Source: Cupriavidus sp. P-10
GTDB lineage: Bacteria > Pseudomonadota > Gammaproteobacteria > Burkholderiales > Burkholderiaceae
Direction of reading: 5' to 3'
NCBI RefSeq assembly: GCF_003402535.2
Contig: NZ_AP025170.1
Span: forward strand, 2,418,001-2,482,000
Length of the DNA: 64,000 bases
Positions 36,141 to 45,790 of this stretch are shown here, in pieces. Made by a program: the position numbers and the translations under genes. The number at the start of each line of letters is the position of its first letter. The stretch's first letter is position 1. The notes beneath the pieces are model-generated. The model saw only the letters and a program-made list of their open reading frames with translations. It did no database searches and had not been told where the DNA came from.

Positions 36141-37577
36141 TCACACGTGGAAGAAAAGGAAGGTCATGATGACGAACAGCGGCATCAGGAAGATGCCCGA
36201 GTACAGCATGTAGCCGAAGAAACTCGGCATGCGCACGCCGCGGTTCTCGGCAATGGCCTTGACCATCAGGTTGGGCGCGTTGCCGATATAGGTGTTGGCG
36301 CCCATGAACACCGCGCCGGCGGAAATCGCGGCCAGCGTCGAGGCATCGCGCGTCATCAGCGTGGCGGCATCGCCGCCGGCGGTGTTAAAGAACACGAGGT
36401 AAGTCGGCGCATTGTCCAGGAAGGACGACAGCAGCCCGGTCGCCCAGAAGTACATGCTGTCGACCGGCTGCCCGTTACTGTTGCTGACTGCGCGGATCAC
36501 GCCGGCGAAGGCGCCATCGGTGCCGGCCTTGAGCATGGCGATCACCGGGATGATGGTCAGGAAGATGCCGGCAAACAGCTTGCCGACTTCCAGGATCGGC
36601 TCCCAGTTGAACTCATTGCCGGCGCGCGCGGTATGCGGTGTGACCAGCAGCGACACCACCGCCACCACGATCAGCAGCACATCGCGCAGCGCCGCCTGCA
36701 GCGGCACGTCGGTGCCGAGGACGCTAAACGAGATGGCCGGCTGCCACAGCCCGCTCATCAGCACGAGGCCGATCAGGGCCAGCAACAGCACGAAATTGAT
36801 CTTGCCGTCGATCGTGATGCCGTTCGAGTCCGGCGTGGGATCGTTCCTCTGCGGCAGTTCTTCTTCCTTGTTGCGGTAGTAGTGGCTGTCGACCAGGTAG
36901 AACAACACCAGCAGCACCGCGCAGATAAACAGCGTCTCCAGGTAGATGTTGCGCATGGTCCAGAAGAAGTCCACTCCCTTCAGGAAACCCAGGAACAACG
37001 GCGGATCGCCCAGCGGCGTCAGCGAGCCGCCGGCATTGGCCACCAGAAAGATAAAGAACACGACCACGTGCGCCACATGGCGACGGTTGTCGTTGGCGCG
37101 CAGCAGCGGCCGGATCAGCAGCATGGCCGCGCCAGTGGTCCCCATGAGGCTGGCCAATGCGGTGCCCAGCGCCAGGATGCCGGTGTTGAGCCGCGGCGTG
37201 CCGTGCAGGTTGCCGCGCACGCAAATGCCGCCCGCGACGATATAGAGCGATGCGATCAGCGAGATGAACGGAATGTACTCGGCCAGCAGCGCATGCACCG
37301 CGCTGGCGGCGGCCGCATGCGTGCCGAAGGCCGCGGCGAACGGCAGCAGGAACAGCAGCCCCCAGCCAGCGGCGATCTTGCCATAGTGGTGGTGCCAGAA
37401 CTTCGGCGCGAGCAGCGGCCACAGCGCAATCGACAGCAGGATGCCGGCGAACGGCAAGCCCCAGAACGGCGACAACGAAGCCCCGTCGACATCAGCTGCA
37501 TGGGCGGCTGCAGGGAAGGCAGCAAGGACCGCGGCCAGCATGGCCAGTATCGGCAACAGCACGAAGGCACGTCGCAT
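36141..37577 (-). CDS. nhaD: NhaD-type sodium:proton antiporter
   Basis: This polytopic transporter of the ion transporter superfamily exports Na+ or Li+ in exchange for H+. From ATG 37577, preceded by GAGGAGATCC, the product has 478 residues. An N-terminal signal-like segment ends near AHAA, and about 11 hydrophobic helices follow. Landmarks are FIFLVANAGGSLTPLGDPPLFLGFLKG and SSFLDNAPTYLVFFNTAGG, the twin conserved regions of NhaD. It is upstream of the hydroxyacid dehydrogenase gene. Confidence 0.9.
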   Translation of the reverse strand: MRRAFVLLPILAMLAAVLAAFPAAAHAADVDGASLSPFWGLPFAGILLSIALWPLLAPKFWHHHYGKIAAGWGLLFLLPFAAAFGTHAAAASAVHALLAEYIPFISLIASLYIVAGGICVRGNLHGTPRLNTGILALGTALASLMGTTGAAMLLIRPLLRANDNRRHVAHVVVFFIFLVANAGGSLTPLGDPPLFLGFLKGVDFFWTMRNIYLETLFICAVLLVLFYLVDSHYYRNKEEELPQRNDPTPDSNGITIDGKINFVLLLALIGLVLMSGLWQPAISFSVLGTDVPLQAALRDVLLIVVAVVSLLVTPHTARAGNEFNWEPILEVGKLFAGIFLTIIPVIAMLKAGTDGAFAGVIRAVSNSNGQPVDSMYFWATGLLSSFLDNAPTYLVFFNTAGGDAATLMTRDASTLAAISAGAVFMGANTYIGNAPNLMVKAIAENRGVRMPSFFGYMLYSGIFLMPLFVIMTFLFFHV

Positions 37578-37742
37578 CAGGCAGGATCTCCTCGGGAATG
37601 CAGCATTCATGGTGCATCGAGCCCCGCCACGAACGGCGTGCGGGCTCGCACGGCAAGCCTGCAAGTGTAATTCAACCGCCTCGCGCGACCGTGCTCCGTC
37701 CCGCGTTTGCAGACCTTTCTTACGTCCGTGCTGCCCGACGCT

Positions 37743-38429
37743 TCAAGCCTGCTCGACCAGGATCACATGCACGCGATACGGGCCATGCGCGCCCAGCACG
37801 ATGGTCTGCTCGATATCCCCGGTGCGCGACGGTCCGCTGATGATATTGGTCGCGCGCGGCAGTTCGCCGCGTTCGCTGCGTACCAGCGCAAATGCATCTT
37901 CCAGGCCGGCGACCACGCGCGAGCGTGGCACCACCGCAATATGCGTTTCCGGCAGCAGCGCCGCGGAGGCGAACGTTGCCGGCCCTGACAGCAGCATCAG
38001 CGAGCCGGTCTCGGCAATCGCGCAGAAGCAGCCGGTGATGCCGACCAGGTCGCCGTGATCGCGATCCGCCTCGACCTCGCGCAGCGGCGGCCGGCATTCG
38101 ACCGCGATGCCCGCGTCCTGCCATGGCAGCGTGCCCAGCGCATCCCATGCCACCGCGCGCTGCACCAGGTTCAGGCTGTCGAGAAAACGCCGCGCGGCCG
38201 CCGGCACTTCGTCCAGGGTGGCGACACGGTCGACGGTAGACGCCATGCGCTGCGCCTGCGCCAGGAAGGCATCGACGAGGTCGGCGGCGGGCATCGGGCG
38301 CGGGCCTTGCGGATGGCGCGCGAGGTAATCGGCCACCGCACCGCGTTCGCCCTGCGTGGGCTGGCGCGGCCTGCCCTGTGCGGCACGGATGCGGGCGAAG
38401 ATGCGGTCGCGGGCGTCGTTGGTTTCCAT
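37743..38429 (-). CDS. LutC/YkgG-like LUD-domain protein
   Basis: The 228-residue protein begins METNDARDRIFARIR and contains the LUD core. GITGCFCAIAETGSLMLLSG and HIAVVPRSRVVAGLEDAF are characteristic, and ATNIISGPSRTGDIEQ lies near the C-terminus. In the L-lactate oxidase complex LutABC, LutC acts with an Fe-S protein (LutB) and a Cys-rich protein (LutA). Neither lies next to this gene, which is flanked by pncB and nhaD. Its partners must therefore be encoded elsewhere, or it works differently. Confidence 0.85.
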   Translation of the reverse strand: METNDARDRIFARIRAAQGRPRQPTQGERGAVADYLARHPQGPRPMPAADLVDAFLAQAQRMASTVDRVATLDEVPAAARRFLDSLNLVQRAVAWDALGTLPWQDAGIAVECRPPLREVEADRDHGDLVGITGCFCAIAETGSLMLLSGPATFASAALLPETHIAVVPRSRVVAGLEDAFALVRSERGELPRATNIISGPSRTGDIEQTIVLGAHGPYRVHVILVEQA

Positions 38430-38521
38430 AGGGCCTGGCAATGCGGTTGGCAAGGATGCGGCAAGTTGCGCGATGCGCCGATTATAGTTGCCGCGGCACG
38501 GTACGGCGTGCCGGAATCCCG

Positions 38522-39697
38522 CTATGCCGACTGGACCGAGAACACCTGCCGCAGGTACGACAGGTAACCGGCATCGTCGCACATGGTCTTTTCCGGCGTG
38601 TCCGACAGCTTGGCCACGGGCTGGCCATTGCAGCGCACCATCTTGATCACGATCTGCAGCGGCGTGTAGCCGAGATCGTTGGTCAGGTTGGTGCCGACGC
38701 CGAACGCCAGCCGGCAGCGGCCGTGGAAGCGCTGGAACAGCTCGATCACGCGCGGAATGTCCAGGCTGTCGCTGAAGATCAGCGTCTTGGTGCGCGGGTC
38801 GACGCGGCTGGCGGCGTAGTGCGCCACCATGCGCTCGCCCCACACGACCGGGTCGCCCGAGTCATGGCGCACGCCGTCGAACAGCTTGCAGAAATACAGG
38901 TCGAAGTCGCGCAGGAAGGCGTCGAAGCCGTAGGTATCGGAAAGCGCGATGCCAAGGTCGCCGCGGTATTCGCGCGCCCAGCGTTCGAGCGCGAACACCT
39001 GCGAATCGCGCAGCCTCGGTCCCAGCGCCTGGCAGGCCTGCAGGTATTCGTGCGCCATGGTGCCGAGCGGCACCATGTTGTGCAGGCGGGCAAAATGGAC
39101 GTTGCTGGTGCCGGCCAGTTGCGGACCGAGCTCGCGCCGCATGGTCAGCAGCACCTCTTCCTGCCAGTTCCGCGAGAAGCGCCGGCGCGTGCCGTAGTCG
39201 GCGATGACGCATTCGGCCAGTTCGGGCGCCTGCAGCAGGGCCAGCTTGTCTTCCAGACGGCGACGGCCGCCGGCCAGGTCGGGCCGCGGCTGGGTGCGAC
39301 GGAAATAGACCTCGTTGACGATCGCCAGCACCGGCACTTCGAACAGGATGGTATGCAGCCACGGGCCGATGATCGAAATCTCGATCTCGCCGTTGCCCTG
39401 CGGCGCCTCGCGCACGGACACATACTTTTCGTTCAGGTGGAACAGCCCGAGGAAGTCGATGAAATCGCTCTTGATGAAGCGCAGGCCGCGCAGGTAGGCG
39501 AGTTCGTCGTCAGTAAAACGCAACTGGCACAGATGCGCGATCTCGGCACGGATCTCATCGATATACGGGGTCAGGTCGACGCCGGCGTTGCGGCACTTGA
39601 AGCGATATTCGACCTGCGCCTGCGGAAACTGATGCAGGACCACCTGCATCATCGTGAACTTGTACAGGTCGGTGTCGAGCAGAGACTGGATGATCAT
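38522..39697 (-). CDS. pncB: Nicotinate phosphoribosyltransferase
   Basis: PncB converts nicotinate to nicotinate mononucleotide in NAD salvage. The 391-residue protein begins [19 protein letters not shown], the family start. It has [24 protein letters not shown] substrate residues, the phosphohistidine-region stretch [15 protein letters not shown] and the PRPP-related [12 protein letters not shown]. It is followed after 92 bases by the LUD-domain gene. Confidence 0.96.
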   Translation of the reverse strand: MIIQSLLDTDLYKFTMMQVVLHQFPQAQVEYRFKCRNAGVDLTPYIDEIRAEIAHLCQLRFTDDELAYLRGLRFIKSDFIDFLGLFHLNEKYVSVREAPQGNGEIEISIIGPWLHTILFEVPVLAIVNEVYFRRTQPRPDLAGGRRRLEDKLALLQAPELAECVIADYGTRRRFSRNWQEEVLLTMRRELGPQLAGTSNVHFARLHNMVPLGTMAHEYLQACQALGPRLRDSQVFALERWAREYRGDLGIALSDTYGFDAFLRDFDLYFCKLFDGVRHDSGDPVVWGERMVAHYAASRVDPRTKTLIFSDSLDIPRVIELFQRFHGRCRLAFGVGTNLTNDLGYTPLQIVIKMVRCNGQPVAKLSDTPEKTMCDDAGYLSYLRQVFSVQSA

Positions 39698-39774
39698 AGC
39701 TAGCCAGACGGCGATGTGCCGGGTCAGTCCGACATGCTAACCGAGACTGCGCGCGCCCGGGCGCTGACAGGCGT

Positions 39775-40311
39775 TCAAGCGCCGTCGAGGAACGGCTGCG
39801 GCGCGCGCGGCGCAGGCTTCCCGGCCGCCCTGCCCTGCAGGCACCATAGTGTCCGGCCGTCGCTCCCGGGACAGGACACCAGCGTGGCGGCGCTGCGCGG
39901 CACGCGCTCCGGCAGCGGCTCGGCAAAGGCGCCGTTCTCGGCAAGGATGCGCTCGGTGTAGACGGCAGCGCCCGCGCGCTCGAAGCGCAGCACCTGCATC
40001 CGGTCTCCCGGCTTCGGCTGCAACTCAGGTCCGCAAGGCATCAGGCCGGCGCGGCCGCAATGGGCAATGGCATCGCCCGCGGGCGAATCGGTCACGCTGA
40101 AGTGGTCCCAGTCGAAGCCGGTCAGCGCCGGCAAGGCGACCGGCGCCTCGGATCGTGCGCGCCATGCCACCAGCCTGGAGACCACGCTGTCCGCCATGCC
40201 CGGCTGGACCAGGGCTTGCGCACCGGCGGGCGGCGCGATCGCCGAAAATGCCGCGAGCATCACAAACAGCGGCATGGCGACGCGGCAGCAACGATGAAAC
40301 GGGCGTGGCAT
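39775..40311 (-). CDS. Predicted secreted protein with four cysteines
   Basis: From ATG 40311, preceded by GGGAGATTCC, the product has 178 residues with a signal peptide ending near PPAGAQA. The mature part has two Cys pairs, HCGRAGLMPC and SCPGSDGRTLWC, which probably form periplasmic disulfides. I do not recognise a domain. It lies upstream of pncB and is divergent from fdxA. No operon partner is obvious. Confidence 0.7.
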   Translation of the reverse strand: MPRPFHRCCRVAMPLFVMLAAFSAIAPPAGAQALVQPGMADSVVSRLVAWRARSEAPVALPALTGFDWDHFSVTDSPAGDAIAHCGRAGLMPCGPELQPKPGDRMQVLRFERAGAAVYTERILAENGAFAEPLPERVPRSAATLVSCPGSDGRTLWCLQGRAAGKPAPRAPQPFLDGA

Positions 40312-40619
40312 ATAGGAATCTCCCGGCGTGGTGGCATGTGGCACTCAGGCGGACCTATCATGCCTATGGATACGCAAGCCCGCCAGCGGGCCGCCATGTC
40401 TTGGATCAAAAGCACATAAAGAAATAAGAAAACTATCTGATCCAGCTATATAGACCCGCTATCCTTGCCAGAAGGCTCGGCTACAATACCGGTTTCCGAA
40501 AGGCCATGGCCGGCGCTCGTCCAGCCCATCCTGCCACCCATGGCAGATGGACGCGTCCGCCGGCAAGAAGCGGCCCAACAGTTTCCCATCAAAAGCCGAC
40601 CCGTTTTCCTGGAACCGAA
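40312..40619. other. Divergent intergenic region upstream of fdxA
   Basis: This stretch of 308 bases has no credible gene. A TACAAT box at 40482-40487 on the plus strand could be the -10 of fdxA, with CTATCC 17 bases upstream as a poor -35. An AT-rich patch (about 40405-40455) stands out from the high-GC surroundings. Confidence 0.4.
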
Positions 40620-40943
40620 ATGACTCACGTTGTCACCGAATCCTGCATCCGTTGCCGCTACACAGACTGCGTTGACGTATGTCCGGTGGATTGTTTCCGC
40701 GAAGGCCCGAACTTCCTGGCCATCGACCCGGATGAGTGCATCGACTGCGCCGTGTGCGTGGCCGAATGCCCGGTGAACGCCATTTACGCCGAGGAAGACG
40801 TGCCGGGCGACCAGCAGCACTTCATTGAACTGAACGCTGACCTGGCGCGCGCCTGGCCTTCGATCACCAAGACCAAGGCCCCGCTGGCCGAGGCCGAGGA
40901 GTGGAAGGACGCCACCGACAAGCTGCAATACCTGGAGCGCTGA
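40620..40943 (+). CDS. fdxA: Seven-iron ferredoxin FdxA
   Basis: This ferredoxin carries one [3Fe-4S] and one [4Fe-4S] cluster. The 107-residue sequence closely follows the Azotobacter FdI pattern. Cys9, Cys17, Cys21 and Cys25 lie in [18 protein letters not shown], and a second motif is [12 protein letters not shown]. The C-terminal helical extension ends KLQYLER. The gene directly precedes the ferredoxin-NADP reductase gene (97-base gap), its likely redox partner. Confidence 0.96.
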   Translation: MTHVVTESCIRCRYTDCVDVCPVDCFREGPNFLAIDPDECIDCAVCVAECPVNAIYAEEDVPGDQQHFIELNADLARAWPSITKTKAPLAEAEEWKDATDKLQYLER

Positions 40944-41040
40944 GCGCAAGCTGAGCCCACCAGGCAGCAAAGAAAGCCGTCCCCACGCGCTTTCCGCAAT
41001 GCCGGGCACCCGCGTGCCCAACCAACGTATCAGGACGAAT

Positions 41041-42150
41041 ATGGACTTGAGCATTCCAAATCCCGTTGCCGACACGACCAAGCAGGTCGAAGTTGGCAGC
41101 CCCGCAGGCGGCCAGCCGCTGGAAATCGACGCGCTGATCGTCGGTGCCGGTCCGGTGGGCCTGTTCCAGGTCTTTGAACTGGGCCTGCTCGAGATCAAGG
41201 CCCACGTAATCGATTCCCTGAAAGTCGTTGGCGGCCAGTGCGTTGAGCTGTATCCGGACAAGCCCATTTACGACATCCCGGCCGTGCCAAGCTGCACCGG
41301 CCAGGAACTGACCGACAACCTGCTCAAGCAGATCGAGCCGTTCGAGCCCACCTTCCACCTGGGCCAGGAAGTCTCCGTGGTGGAGCGCCGTGAAGACGGC
41401 CGCTTCTTCGTCGAGACCTCGCTCGGGACCCGGTTCATCACCAAGACCATCTTCATCGCCGCCGGCGTGGGCTCGTTCCAGCCGCGAACGCTGAAGGTCG
41501 AGGGCCTCGACAAGTTCGACGGCAAGCAACTGTTCTACCGCGTCAAGGATCCGAGCCGTTTCCACGGCCGCAACCTGGTGATCGTCGGCGGCGGCGACTC
41601 GGCGCTGGACTGGACGCTGGACCTGGTCGGCAAGGCCGAGTCGGTGGTGATGATCCACCGCCGCGACGGCTTCCGCGCCGCACCGGCCTCGGTGGCCAAG
41701 ATGAAGGAACTGTGCGAGCAGCTGGAAATGCAGTTCGTGGTCGGCCAGATCGGCGGCTATGAAGAAAAGGACGGCGTGCTCACCGAGATCAAGGTGACGG
41801 GCGCCGACGGCGTGACCCGCCGCCTGCCGCTGGACGACCTGCTGGTGTTCTTCGGCCTGTCGCCCAAGCTCGGCCCGATCGCCGAGTGGGGACTGGACCT
41901 GGAGCGCAAGCAGATCAAGGTGGACACCGAGAAGTTCCAGACCAATATCCCGGGCATCTTCGCGGTGGGCGACATCAACACCTACCCCGGCAAGAAGAAG
42001 CTGATCCTGTCGGGCTTCCACGAGGCCGCGCTGGCCGCGTTCGGTGCCGCACCGTATATTTTCCCCGAAAAGAAGATCCACATGCAGTACACCACGACTT
42101 CGCCGAAGCTGCACAAGGTGCTGGGCGTGGAATCGCCGGTGTTCGACTGA
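41041..42150 (+). CDS. Ferredoxin--NADP+ reductase, thioredoxin-reductase-like type
   Basis: This flavoprotein moves electrons between NADPH and ferredoxin. FAD-binding [18 protein letters not shown] and NADP-binding [14 protein letters not shown] are clear. [20 protein letters not shown] is the typical C-terminal FAD motif. There is no CxxC redox pair, which separates it from thioredoxin reductase and matches the TrxR-like FNR class. A 30-residue N-terminal lead precedes the FAD motif. The start is ATG 41041. The length is 369 residues, and it ends at a terminator. Pairing with FdxA supports the call. Confidence 0.93.
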   Translation: MDLSIPNPVADTTKQVEVGSPAGGQPLEIDALIVGAGPVGLFQVFELGLLEIKAHVIDSLKVVGGQCVELYPDKPIYDIPAVPSCTGQELTDNLLKQIEPFEPTFHLGQEVSVVERREDGRFFVETSLGTRFITKTIFIAAGVGSFQPRTLKVEGLDKFDGKQLFYRVKDPSRFHGRNLVIVGGGDSALDWTLDLVGKAESVVMIHRRDGFRAAPASVAKMKELCEQLEMQFVVGQIGGYEEKDGVLTEIKVTGADGVTRRLPLDDLLVFFGLSPKLGPIAEWGLDLERKQIKVDTEKFQTNIPGIFAVGDINTYPGKKKLILSGFHEAALAAFGAAPYIFPEKKIHMQYTTTSPKLHKVLGVESPVFD

Positions 42151-42170
42151 CCGGTGACTCACGGTGCCGC

Positions 42171-42201
42171 AGAAAAAAGCCGCCGCAAGGCGGTTTTTTC
42201 T
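42171..42201 (+). terminator. Intrinsic terminator after the ferredoxin reductase
   Basis: GAAAAAA and CCGCC pair with GGCGG and TTTTTTC around a GCAA tetraloop, with one bulged G. The 3' side is U-rich. Confidence 0.85.
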
Positions 42202-42315
42202 GGCACAAACGAAAATCCGTCGCTATAATGCGGCCTCGCTGTTGAACACCAAGGTGGGACGCAGCCAGCCAGTCGCCCCAAAGCCCTTGACGACAAACAA
42301 ATTGTTGACGAGGTG

Positions 42316-42345
42316 TTGACGGCGAAAAGAGAAACTGGCTATAAT
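42316..42345 (+). promoter_or_regulatory. Sigma-70 promoter for tRNA-Asn
   Basis: TTGACG (42316-42321) and a consensus TATAAT (42340-42345) are 18 bases apart, and the -10 ends 15 bases before the mature tRNA. A second TATAAT lies at 42224-42229, with a weak -35, and may be an additional upstream promoter. Confidence 0.8.
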
Positions 42346-42360
42346 CTTTTTCTCAGCTGT

Positions 42361-42436
42361 TCCCCGATAGCTCAGTCGGTAGAGCGACGGACTGTTAATC
42401 CGCAGGTCCCTGGTTCGAGCCCAGGTCGGGGAGCCA
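42361..42436 (+). tRNA. tRNA-Asn (anticodon GUU)
   Basis: The 76-base tRNA folds into a normal cloverleaf. The acceptor stem TCCCCGA pairs with TCGGGGA, and the 3' CCA is encoded. The anticodon GTT occupies 42394-42396, the T-loop reads TTCGAGC, and the D-loop contains AGTCGGTAGA. It lies alone between the ferredoxin reductase and iclR genes, with its own promoter and terminator. Confidence 0.97.
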
Positions 42437-42448
42437 ACCGATACGGAA

Positions 42449-42475
42449 GCCCGGTGCAAACGCACCGGGCTTTTT
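42449..42475 (+). terminator. Terminator of the tRNA-Asn transcript
   Basis: A 9-bp perfect stem GCCCGGTGC/GCACCGGGC with an AAAC loop is followed by TTTTT. Confidence 0.9.
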
Positions 42476-42570
42476 CGTTTGGCGCGGCCCGTTTGCCAAC
42501 CGGCTTTCAGTGCTGGCCGCCACGGCAGGCCTGGTGCTGCCGCAGCGCCCTGCCCCCTCACCCTGCCCCC

Positions 42571-43341
42571 TTACTTATCCCGCAGCGAACCGCCTGCCGC
42601 CTTCAGTGCCGTGACGATGGCGCCGGCATTGGCCTCGACCCGGTGCAGCGGACCCGCCACCGACATCCCGTAGAGCGCGCCGCCCAGCGTTATCGGAATC
42701 GCGATGGCGCCCAGATCCGGGAACGACTCGCCGAAGTTTGGATACCACCCCTGCGCCTGCCATTGCTGCATCGCCGCCTCGAACACCCGCAGCGAGTCCA
42801 CCGTGCGCCCGGTGCGCGAAGCAAAGGAAACGCCGGCCAGCAGTTCCGCGCGGCTCTCCGCGTCCAGGGCGCCGAGGATGGCACGGCCGATGGAATTGAC
42901 ATGCGCGTCGCGCAGTTCGCCCGGCGCGGCGATATAGCGCACCGGGTTGGCGGACTCGCGCACCTCCAGGTACAGCACGCGGCCATCGTCCTGCAGCTTG
43001 CCAAAGATCACGGTCTCGCCGGTGTCATCGCGCAGCGACTCCAGCACCGGCTGCACGCGTTCGAGCAGCGGGTCGTTGCGCGCGATGCGCTGGGCGATGT
43101 CGAGCAGCCTCCGCGTGGGGTAATAGCCCTGGCGGCGGCCGGTTTCATACAGGTAGCCCAGCGAGGCCAGCGTGCGGATCAGCCCGAGGCAACTCGACAT
43201 CGGCGCGCCCAGCAGCTTCGCCAGCTCGGTCAGCGTCAGCGAGCGCCCTTCGCGCGCATAGATCTCCATGATCTCGATCACGCGCAGCGCCGTCTTGACG
43301 CTGCCGTAGCCGGATTTTTCCGCCGCTTCGTTTTCTGCCAT
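42571..43341 (-). CDS. IclR-family transcriptional regulator
   Basis: The 256-residue protein has an N-terminal winged helix-turn-helix (ALRVIEIMEIYAREG, then LTLTELAKLLGAPMSSC). The effector-binding IclR domain follows, with SIGRAILGALDAESRAELL and AIAIPITLGGALYGMSVAGP. It lies downstream of the CoA transferase gene (84-base gap) in the same direction, so it may be both co-transcribed with and a regulator of the cupin-Bug-acyl-CoA dehydrogenase-CoA transferase cluster. The effector is unknown. Confidence 0.93.
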   Translation of the reverse strand: MAENEAAEKSGYGSVKTALRVIEIMEIYAREGRSLTLTELAKLLGAPMSSCLGLIRTLASLGYLYETGRRQGYYPTRRLLDIAQRIARNDPLLERVQPVLESLRDDTGETVIFGKLQDDGRVLYLEVRESANPVRYIAAPGELRDAHVNSIGRAILGALDAESRAELLAGVSFASRTGRTVDSLRVFEAAMQQWQAQGWYPNFGESFPDLGAIAIPITLGGALYGMSVAGPLHRVEANAGAIVTALKAAGGSLRDK

Positions 43342-43425
43342 CGTTGGCTTCCTCGACTTCCGTGTGCTTTCGCCGGAATTGTACGCGGCGTGTGCGCCGC
43401 ACCTGCCAATCGCGGCGCAGTCGGG

Positions 43426-44589
43426 TCAGCCGCCCGCTTCGTCCTGCGCCTGCGGCAAGCCCTCCGGCCAACTGCGAATATTGCCCGGCGTGCGCGAGAA
43501 CCGTGTGGGGATGCCCACGCCCCGCAGGCGCCCTTCGCTCGGATGATCGTATTCGAACATCATGCCGGTGGCACGCAGGTGCGGGTCATCCACCAGGCTG
43601 TCGAAATGCGGCAATTCGCTGTGCGGGATATCGGCGTCCCGCAGCAACGCCAGCCATTCCGCGGTAGTGCGCTGCGCGACGATCTCGGCCAGCGTGGCGT
43701 AGAGCGCGTCGATATTGGCGCTGCGCGCGGCCGGCGTGGCGTAGCGCGGATCGCGCGCCAGCCCGGCATGGCCTGACAGGTCAAAAAAGCGCAGCCACTG
43801 CGCGCTGGTATAGGGCAGCAGCGCGAGATGGCCATCGCTGGTGCGGTACGGCTTGCGGTGGGCCGACATCACGCGCGGATAGCCAGCAGGCCCGAGCGGC
43901 GGCACGAAGGTCTGTCCGGCGAGTTGCTCGGTGGCGAGGAAGGACACCAGCGTCTCGAACATCGGCACCTCGATGGCCTGCCCCTGGCCGGAACGCTCGC
44001 GCTCGTACAACGCCATCGGGATCGCGTAGGCGACAGTCAGGCCGGCGACCTTGTCGGCCAGGATGGTGTTGACATACTGCGGCCCCTCGTTCGAATTGGC
44101 GCCCTGGAACTGCGCCATTCCGCTGCGCGCCTGGATGATGTCGTCGAAGGCCGGTGCGCCGGCATATGGCCCCTCTTCCGAATAGCCATAGGCGCCGCAA
44201 TAGATCAGCCGTGGATGGTCCGCCCGCAGCGATGCATAGTCCAGCCCGAGCTTGCGCAACGACTGCGGCCGCACGTTGGAGACAAAGACATCCGCCGTGG
44301 CGATCAGCGCCTTCAGCGCGGCAAGGTCGTCCGGCTGCTTGACGTCGAGCACGACGAACCGCTTGTTGCGGTTCAGGTTGAGGAAGCTCGCGCCCATCGC
44401 GGCATGGCGCGCCGGCTCGGCATGGCGGAACACATCGCCGGCGGGCGCTTCGACCTTGATCACCTCGGCGCCCATGTCACCGAGGATCTGCGTGGCATAC
44501 GGCCCCATCGCGACCGAGGTCATGTCGATTACGCGGATGCCCGCCAGCGGGCCGGTGGCTGCGGGCGCGGGCGCTTGCTCGTTGTGCAT
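43426..44589 (-). CDS. CaiB/BaiF-family CoA transferase
   Basis: This is a class III CoA transferase. The N-terminal GIRVIDMTSVAMGPYATQILGDMGAEVIKVE pattern (split here by residues 18-48) and VEAPAGDVFR are typical. AFDDIIQARSGM around residue 149 carries the expected catalytic Asp. The 387-residue length matches single-subunit family members. It probably transfers CoA between an acyl-CoA donor and an organic acid used by the adjacent dehydrogenase. GGGAGG lies just before the ATG. The substrate cannot be read from sequence. Confidence 0.92.
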   Translation of the reverse strand: MHNEQAPAPAATGPLAGIRVIDMTSVAMGPYATQILGDMGAEVIKVEAPAGDVFRHAEPARHAAMGASFLNLNRNKRFVVLDVKQPDDLAALKALIATADVFVSNVRPQSLRKLGLDYASLRADHPRLIYCGAYGYSEEGPYAGAPAFDDIIQARSGMAQFQGANSNEGPQYVNTILADKVAGLTVAYAIPMALYERERSGQGQAIEVPMFETLVSFLATEQLAGQTFVPPLGPAGYPRVMSAHRKPYRTSDGHLALLPYTSAQWLRFFDLSGHAGLARDPRYATPAARSANIDALYATLAEIVAQRTTAEWLALLRDADIPHSELPHFDSLVDDPHLRATGMMFEYDHPSEGRLRGVGIPTRFSRTPGNIRSWPEGLPQAQDEAGG

Positions 44590-44601
44590 CGTTCCTCCCG
44601 T

Positions 44602-45768
44602 TCAGTACGACTTGGGCAAACCCAGCACGCGCTCGGCGATAAAGCACATGATCAGTTGCGGGCTGACCGGCGCAATGCGCGGGATATAAGACTCGCGCAG
44701 CAGGCGCTCGACGCGGTATTCACGCGAGTAGCCCATGCCACCTAGCGTCAGGATCGCGGTCTGGCACGCGTTGTGGCCAGCCTCGGCGGCGAGATACTTG
44801 GCCGTGTTGGCCTCGGCCCCGCAGGACTGCCCCGCGTCATAGCGCGCGGCTGCCTTCAGCATCATCAGGTTGGCCGATTCCAGCTGCATCCACGCCTGCG
44901 CCAGCGGGTGCTGGACGCCCTGGTTCATGCCGATCGGGCGGCCGAAGACGACGCGCTCCTTGGCATACTGCGTGGCGATCGCCAGCGCCGCGCGCCCGAG
45001 CCCGATGGCCTCGGCAGCGATCAGGATGCGCTCGGGGTTCAGGCCATGAAGGATGTATTCGAAGCCCTTTCCTTCTTCGCCGATCCGGTCCTCTTCCGGG
45101 ATGAACAGGTCGTCGATGAACAGCATGTTGGTATCGACGGCGGCGCGGCCCATCTTGTCGATCTCGCGGATCTCGATCTTGCTGCGGTCAACCTTGGTGT
45201 AGAACAGCGACAGCCCTTCCGTCGACTTCTTCACCTGCTCCAGCGGCGTGGTGCGCGCCAGCAGCAGCATGCGGTCGGCCACCTGCGCGGTCGAGATCCA
45301 GATCTTGCGCCCGCTCACTGAATAGCCGCCCGGCACCTTGCGCGCGAAGGTCTTGAGCTTGGTGGTGTCGAGCCCCGCATCGGGCTCGGTCACGCCGAAG
45401 CAGGCCTTCTCCTTGCCGGCAATCAACGGTGGCAGGAAGCGGCCCTTCTGCTCATCCGTGCCGAACACCACCACGGGGTTCAGGCCGAACACGTTCATGT
45501 GCACGGCCGAGGCACCGGTCATGCCCGCGCCCGACTGCGAGATGGTCTGCATCACCAGCGCCGCTTCGAGGATGCCGAGACCGGCGCCGCCGAAGGACTC
45601 GGGCATCGCCACGCCCAGCCAGCCGCCCTCGCACAGGGTCTTGTAGAACTCGTGCGGGTAGGTGCCGGACTTGTCGAGCCGGTCCCAGTACTCCATGTCG
45701 AACTGCGTGCAGACTTGCTGCACCGCTTCGACGATCGATGCCTGTTCTTCGGAGAGATCGAAATTCAT
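44602..45768 (-). CDS. Acyl-CoA dehydrogenase
   Basis: This FAD-dependent dehydrogenase has 388 residues. CFGVTEPDAGLDTTKLKT and ISTAQVADRM are in the FAD/acyl-binding middle domain, and LTLGGMGYSREYRVERLLRE is near the C-terminus. The usual C-terminal IYEGT catalytic Glu is replaced by RIAPVSPQ. Instead, Glu246 in LNPERILIAAE matches the helix-G base used by isovaleryl-CoA-type enzymes. That suggests a branched, dicarboxylic or otherwise unusual acyl-CoA. The gene lies between the Bug and CoA transferase genes. Confidence 0.9.
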   Translation of the reverse strand: MNFDLSEEQASIVEAVQQVCTQFDMEYWDRLDKSGTYPHEFYKTLCEGGWLGVAMPESFGGAGLGILEAALVMQTISQSGAGMTGASAVHMNVFGLNPVVVFGTDEQKGRFLPPLIAGKEKACFGVTEPDAGLDTTKLKTFARKVPGGYSVSGRKIWISTAQVADRMLLLARTTPLEQVKKSTEGLSLFYTKVDRSKIEIREIDKMGRAAVDTNMLFIDDLFIPEEDRIGEEGKGFEYILHGLNPERILIAAEAIGLGRAALAIATQYAKERVVFGRPIGMNQGVQHPLAQAWMQLESANLMMLKAAARYDAGQSCGAEANTAKYLAAEAGHNACQTAILTLGGMGYSREYRVERLLRESYIPRIAPVSPQLIMCFIAERVLGLPKSY

Positions 45769-45790
45769 AGGTGTTGCCTGCTTAGTGTCT

